Shown piece by piece: positions 58,633 to 64,000 of a DNA stretch of 64,000 bases. The stretch lies in the NCBI GenBank assembly GCA_951799425.1, contig OX637392.1, positions 55,380,093 through 55,444,092 of the forward strand, in the 5' to 3' direction. The translations under genes and the position numbers were made by a program. This DNA comes from Ilex aquifolium (lineage: Eukaryota > Streptophyta > Magnoliopsida > Aquifoliales > Aquifoliaceae). Under the pieces are notes generated by a model. It did not search any database. It saw only the letters and a program-made list of their open reading frames with translations, and was not told the origin of the DNA. Positions within the stretch are counted from its first letter, which is position 1. Each line of letters opens with the position of its first letter.

Positions 58633-60848
58633 AGTCAGGTTTCACCTATTGTTGTTCCAAAATCTGTCGAGAAAAATTTTAAACGATAGACAGTTTTCAG
58701 ACGATTGTTTGTGAGCAATTCAAATAACTTATTTCGTGATTTCTTTGGATGAAAACAATGAATAAGCACATAGTGTAGGGAACTTCTAAAAGAACAAACT
58801 CATTATTAATTCAATCGAATGGAGATCGATTACAGAAAAGACTATTAACAGCCTTGAATACATCATTAATTGTTTCCTAAAACTACTATTAAAAATGTCC
58901 AAATTAATCGTGGGTCTTGTGAGATTTTGAGTGTATCCTTCATCTTCTCTACTATGTGTCTTTTATAGCCACTATCTTCGACGATTTTTACTTCCATCGA
59001 CGGTTACCTAACATTCAATCTATTACTTTTCTTTTTTTCAAATATGACTGTGACCGATCGCCTCCTACCTTTTTAGATTTTTGTCACGTGGCATTTCCTC
59101 AGTGCATCCAAATTGTCAAATATCGATACATTAAATATTCATAAGATTTGATATTTCATGTGTAAATACCTACATTACGGTTTCACAAGATTGAATTTCT
59201 TTTGTGCACCAGGGAGTATAAGATATAAATGGCCACTAATTACCTATTTCAGCACAACACTTTTTCATGTAACCAGCATTGGATGATAGCATTTCCAAGG
59301 CGTCTGTGATTGAGATATTATTTAGTTGTCATTTTGTGTTTGTTTTTGGGCAAAGTCATTTAGTGTCCATTTGTGACACCTTAATTTCAATGCCATTATG
59401 CCATTTGTATCGAACTTAAGCATTGGGTTCATGTGCAAGCACTTGCAAAAAACTTTTTTTTTCGAGAATGCTAGAGTTTGAGTTTCTAACTCTTTAACCC
59501 CTCTCCTCTCTTATAAGATGTCATGTTAGTATTTAATCCATCGTGTCATGAATTTGTGTGAGGGATCGTCAAAATACCAAATCATCCAAAAACAAAGACG
59601 TACGGTTTTCAATGATGGTTATTTAGTTATAGAAGCGACCTCATAAATTTTTGCTTTCACGTCTCTCTAAAATCTCTCTAAAATTACGGTCAAGATAAAA
59701 ATCTTGATTTATTTAATTATTGTTAAGAAATTGATTGTAATTTACTAATTTTATGAAATTTTGTTATAAATCTCAACCTAAATCCATGAATATGATTTTT
59801 CAGAGATCAAGTTCTGAAAGTTTTGAGAAAATAAGAGTTTAAGTGTCAAACCAAATCAAGAGATCTCTAATACACTGTCAATGATTGGGACAAAGGTAAT
59901 GACCTACCAAGACCTAAAACCCTTAATTTAATTTTAAACTTAGGATAATTAGGTTAAAATGAATTTGAGAATTATCCGTGAATGACTTTTAGGATTTTTC
60001 TTGAAAAAGATTTTCTAAACCTTAAATATGTTCTGAAAACATAATTTGAGTCATTCATCGCACCCTATTTGAGCAACACCATTTAGTGTTCAATAGATCT
60101 TACTTTTGCTTGATTTCTAGCTTTAAAACTAGTAGATATTGCCCTCGACTTATTCATCTTCGACTAGAACAGTTTCTGAACACTTACGGAGACTAAACTG
60201 GAGAACCAGTAGAGACGGCTCTCTGGTGGCTTTCTAGCCTTTCGCGACCGTTCAAGCGGTTTGGGAGATGGCTCAAAGCTCTTGAGATGGTTCAAGCAGT
60301 TTGTTCCTTGGACATCTAGAGTGACTTATTTTTCACACCAGAAACCACCTCAATTTAGAACTATAGTAAGCGATCTTATCTCTTGACCCGATATATTGTG
60401 GGTTTGAATCCAAAAAAAATTCTCCCCAAAATAAGGGTAGGTTACGCCTCACACTTACCTCTTACATACGCTATGGACGAAAAATGTTATTTACTCAAAA
60501 ACGACCCTATATAGCACTTTGTCAAGTCAAATTGGTTGATACCCACATTAATGTTGATGCTCATTGCCTGAATCTTGAAACTACATCAAGAAGAAAAAGT
60601 GAAAATGAGAGGTGAATCAAGTTCTCATTTATTAAAGAAAATTATAAAAAGTAAATGCCATTTAAAAGATGAAGGGACCACTCCTTTTTTGATGTGTTAC
60701 CATCGATGCAAGAACCCGGTTTTCCTCTTGTGCTGATTTATTTTGAGAGAGAGAGAGAGTCATTTTTGAGAAGATAGAGAATTTTGTCATCATTTAATGA
60801 AAAAATGAAAAATAAAATTCGAGAAGGAAAATTAGTGAATGAAAATAA
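58633..60848. other. Intergenic
   Basis: No gene, RNA or clear mobile element is supported. At 60395-60480 a GTGGGTTTGAATCC box-B-like word followed by GGGTAGGTTACGCCTCACAC may be a further SINE remnant. Confidence 0.4.
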
Positions 60849-61076
60849 GTCATGGGTAACTTAAATGGTAATAGGAATGAGCTATAAATTTAGACGTTTT
60901 AAGTTCGAATTTTAACAATTTCTTGGGACTATGCCATAATGATTTATCCATCATGAATATTTTAATCCCAGAGTGGATGACTTATTTTTGATTGAATCGA
61001 GAAGAGGATTATTCGATGTGCGCATAAGTTGGTCTGAACATCCCTGACCGTTGAACTTAAAAAAAAAAAGATGATA
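60849..61076 (+). mobile_element. tRNA-derived SINE, Au-like family, copy 4
   Basis: A box-like GGTAACTTAAATGG, B box-like AAGTTCGAATTTT, body GATTTATCC and CCCTGACCGTTGAA, A-rich tail (about 61059-61069). Flanked by GAAAATAA on both sides (60841-60848, 61077-61084), a plausible target duplication. Confidence 0.8.
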
Positions 61077-61139
61077 GAAAATAAACTAATGCTGCTGCCA
61101 AAACTTGAAATGCATTCAACAATTAGTTACATAAAATGA

Positions 61140-61730
61140 CTTTAAAAGCAACAAAAACAAGCTTTATTACGTTTTTCTAAAATTCAATAATGGAATTCTC
61201 TTCAAGAACTACGGAACTAGGAGATATACTTAACAATCCTGATTTCCTTGAGTAATTTTTTCTTTCATTTTCTTTCTTAGTAGTGTTAGAAATTTTAATG
61301 ATTCGTATATGAAATTTAGAACACTTAAAATCAAGATTTAGATCATATATAAGATTTAGAACATACATGTATGAATCATGATACTCAATCTCTGGATTTC
61401 TTTCTTGAAAGGGCAATGTCTTTCTCTCCTTCTTCAAAATAATAGGCGACTCTCAATGGGACAAGTCAATTTAAGATTATGAAGTGGAAAGGAGACCTAA
61501 CCTGCTATTTATAATGAAATCTAATGGACTCTCCCATTACGGACCACAATTAGATTAATGCGTACACTTAACTGCCTCAACCACACCAATTAAAAGATGT
61601 ACATAAGCCCATCAAAATAGATCACTTAATAATATTGAGCTCATCTTATTGGACCATAAATTCAACCCGTTTTTTCACAAACTAAAAATTAACTATCAAT
61701 TAATGGAAGTCCATATGAAAAATTCCAACA
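61140..61730 (-). mobile_element. 3' LTR of a copia element
   Basis: The minus-strand LTR begins TGTTGGAATTTTTCAT (61730) directly after a polypurine tract AAGTGGGAGAA (61741-61731). A TATA box ATTATAAATAGC lies at about 61515-61504. The 3' end was not fixed, so the left coordinate is approximate. Confidence 0.65.
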
Positions 61731-62479
61731 TTCTCCCACTTGGACAACATTAATTATAATCATTTAAAAATAAAATAAAATAAAATAATATATATATATT
61801 GTTTTAAAAACGACTCTCGGGCTAATCAAACAAAACTCAATGTGACCACAATAAAAAATAATATGGTCATGAGACAACATCTCAAACACAATCCAATCCA
61901 ATAAAATTACTATTTTCGAACCATGGCAGTCGTTACATCTTTTATTGACATAGGACCAATCCATGATTATAAAAAATAATAATTCTATTGACATGGATCA
62001 AGATGTGGTAGTGTAGCAAGAAAATAACATCTCAATATGTGATCTGATAAACATGTTATTTTCATTGTCAGTCCTCCAAATGATTTATCTTTAACAACAT
62101 GCTTCAATAATAAGCTAGAGAAATCTGTTAGTTTTAACAATAAGTTAGTATGTCTCATAAAATCACAAAATTTTCTCAAATGGTGTAATCAGAGACATAC
62201 TCAATTGACAAAACAGTCATACTTAAGACATACACAAAGTCTTAAGATTTTGTGTAAATTGACATATCATAAATGTGCACACAGATAACATAGTAAGAAT
62301 ATCGTGCTAACAATAAGGATAATCATCCAAATATTTATTATTCATCAAACAGATGTTTCTCAACCATAATGAGTATCAAATATCACATATGAAATTAAAT
62401 TAATACTAAAGTTCTTAACATGTAAATAAACCTCCACTAACTAAGTACATCAAAAGACCCCAAAATTTTCATGTTGTCA

Positions 62480-63430
62480 ATATGTTTCTTAAAAGTTACA
62501 AGTCTAAGTCATTTGGTTAAAGGATCAACAAGCATTGATTCTGTATCAATATATTTGATCACAATGTCATATTTCTTAACTAGATCCCTAAAAGAAAGAT
62601 ATTTAATTTTCATATGTTTATACTCACTAGAATGTTTGTTGTTCTTTGAGAAGAACACTGATGCACTATTATCACAATAAATTGTTAGTGGTCTAGAGAT
62701 AGAATCAACAATCATAAGTCCTAAAATAAAAATTCCTTAGTCATATAGCTTGTGTTGTAGCTCCATAACAAGTTACAAATTCAGCTTGCATAGTGGAAGA
62801 AGTTGTGAGAGTTTGTTTAACACTATTTCATGTTATTGCTCCTCCAGCTAACATGAAAATATATTCTGAAATAGATTTTAAATCATCTGGACACCCAACA
62901 ATATTTGAATATAAGTAACCAATCACCTCAAGACTATTAACTCTCCTATAAACAAGTATGTAATTTTTTATTCTTTGCAAGTATCTCATAAATTTCTTAG
63001 CTGCCACACAAGATCTAATCCTAGTTTGGAAAGATATATGTCAAGAACATTAACTGCAAAAGCAATGTCAGGCCTGGTACAAACATGTGCATACATTAAA
63101 CTGCCAACATCACTCGCAGAAGGTATATTTTTCATAGACTCCTCCTCAAAATCATTCTTGGGACATTAACTTAAACTAAATTTATCACTTTTCACAACAG
63201 GTACATCCCCGAACTTACAATTATGCATATTAAATATTTCAAGCACACGATCTATATATGCCCTTTCAGAAAGTCCCACCAATCCAACGACTCATATCCC
63301 GATGAATCTTAATGCTTGACACAAAAGATGTTTCCCCAAGATCTTTCATGTCAAATGTTTTGCATAATAATCTTATAAAGTAAGCCCAAATCATTACAAG
63401 AAAGTAAAATATCATCAGTATAAAAAATAA
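62480..63430 (-). pseudogene. Ty1/copia polyprotein remnant (RT tail and RNase H)
   Basis: Minus strand. The RT-RNase H linker (SLMYAHVCTRPDIAFAV, about 63115-63065) is followed by frame-broken RNase H and then an open stretch at 62715-62509 with TIYCDNSASVFFSKN, KHMKIKYLSFRDLV and a terminal DPLTK, the usual end of copia polyproteins. Multiple stops make it non-functional. It precedes the polypurine tract and LTR at 61140-61741; the 5' part lies outside the window or is lost. Confidence 0.82.
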
Positions 63431-63439
63431 AAAATAAAT

Positions 63440-64000
63440 AAATGAATAAATTTAGAGACTATCCCGTAACAAAAAATATGTATTATAATTTAGAGACCAT
63501 CACGTAACAAAAGCATGAGAAAAACTTATAAATTTTAATGAATAGACCATTTCCATCCATCTCAACCTATAAATTTTTTTTCAAATCAGGATATTTTCAT
63601 GATATCTTTAAATTACAATATAGAATAACCTCATTTGGGCAAGTAATTATATATTATAATTTAAAGACCATCCCGGAACAAAAGCATGAGAAAACCTATT
63701 AATTTTAATGAATAGAGCACTTTGGTGGCAATTATTCATCTTAACTCATAGAATTTCTCAAACCGGAATATTATAACAAATTGTCCATAATTAAGTATCA
63801 TGTGATAATCAATATGAGATACTAATCAATATGTATCTCTTTAGATCACTCATCATCAATCGTTGCATTCAGGTCTCAATTCTATTTTTATTTTTGAAAA
63901 TTAAGTAATTAAATTCACATCTACCAACATTTAATAAATAATATGTAGATCATAAAAAAAAAAAAATTCATCATATAAATCACTATGGACTAAAATTAGA
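63440..64000. repeat. Short interspersed direct repeats in AT-rich end of window
   Basis: The block TTTAGAGACCATC-CGTAACAAAA recurs at about 63450, 63490 and 63660, followed in the last two by GCATGAGAAAA and AATTTTAATGAATAGA. Unclassified; no gene. Confidence 0.55.

Overview
The window is nuclear DNA of a flowering plant, most likely a woody eudicot; I cannot name the species. The evidence is AT-rich sequence, GT-AG introns of up to about 9 kb, plant-specific families (LEUNIG-type corepressor, SMG7L, RALF, VQ protein) and dense plant transposons: hAT and Mutator MITEs, tRNA-derived SINEs, an L1-type LINE, and copia and other LTR pieces.

Layout. 105-20644 (minus): a LEUNIG-like corepressor gene, 16 coding exons reconstructed exon by exon (679 aa), with a 9.4-kb intron 6 holding a four-copy tandem array. 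21-28.8 kb: no gene apart from one doubtful 31-codon ORF; nested transposons and long GGT-rich arrays. 28892-32391 (minus): a small Pkr1-like V-ATPase assembly factor (113 aa, 3 exons) whose last intron holds a 5'-truncated LINE, itself split by a hAT MITE. 32.5-38 kb: two neighbouring copies of one transposon, one carrying a foldback element and the other a second GGT-array element that also contains a MITE and LTR-derived sequence. 39485-47.3 kb (minus): SMG7L (1008 aa, 5 coding exons, plus a 5' leader intron with a SINE and a uORF). Inside its intron 4, on the opposite strand, lies a shortened RALF-type peptide gene (43455-43787). 47.3-56 kb: transposon-rich intergenic DNA. 56110-56865 (minus): a VQ-motif protein of the VQ4 type. 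57.5-64 kb: an LTR with a G-box-bearing tandem repeat, a SINE, and the 3' end of a decayed copia element.

Biology. Recognised genes cover transcriptional corepression (LUG-like), ER assembly of the V-ATPase (Pkr1-like), mRNA surveillance (SMG7L), secreted peptide signalling (RALF) and WRKY/MAPK-linked defence regulation (VQ). They are not an operon or a pathway. From memory, SMG7L, RALFL4 and VQ4 are consecutive in Arabidopsis (AT1G28260/28270/28280). The SMG7L-RALF-VQ block here therefore looks like old microsynteny, with the RALF gene now inside an SMG7L intron and lacking its C-terminal half. That is the most interesting biological signal in the window. No CRISPR, rRNA or tRNA gene was seen. 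All exon borders were read by eye from splice consensus, frame and family similarity; nothing was checked against transcripts.
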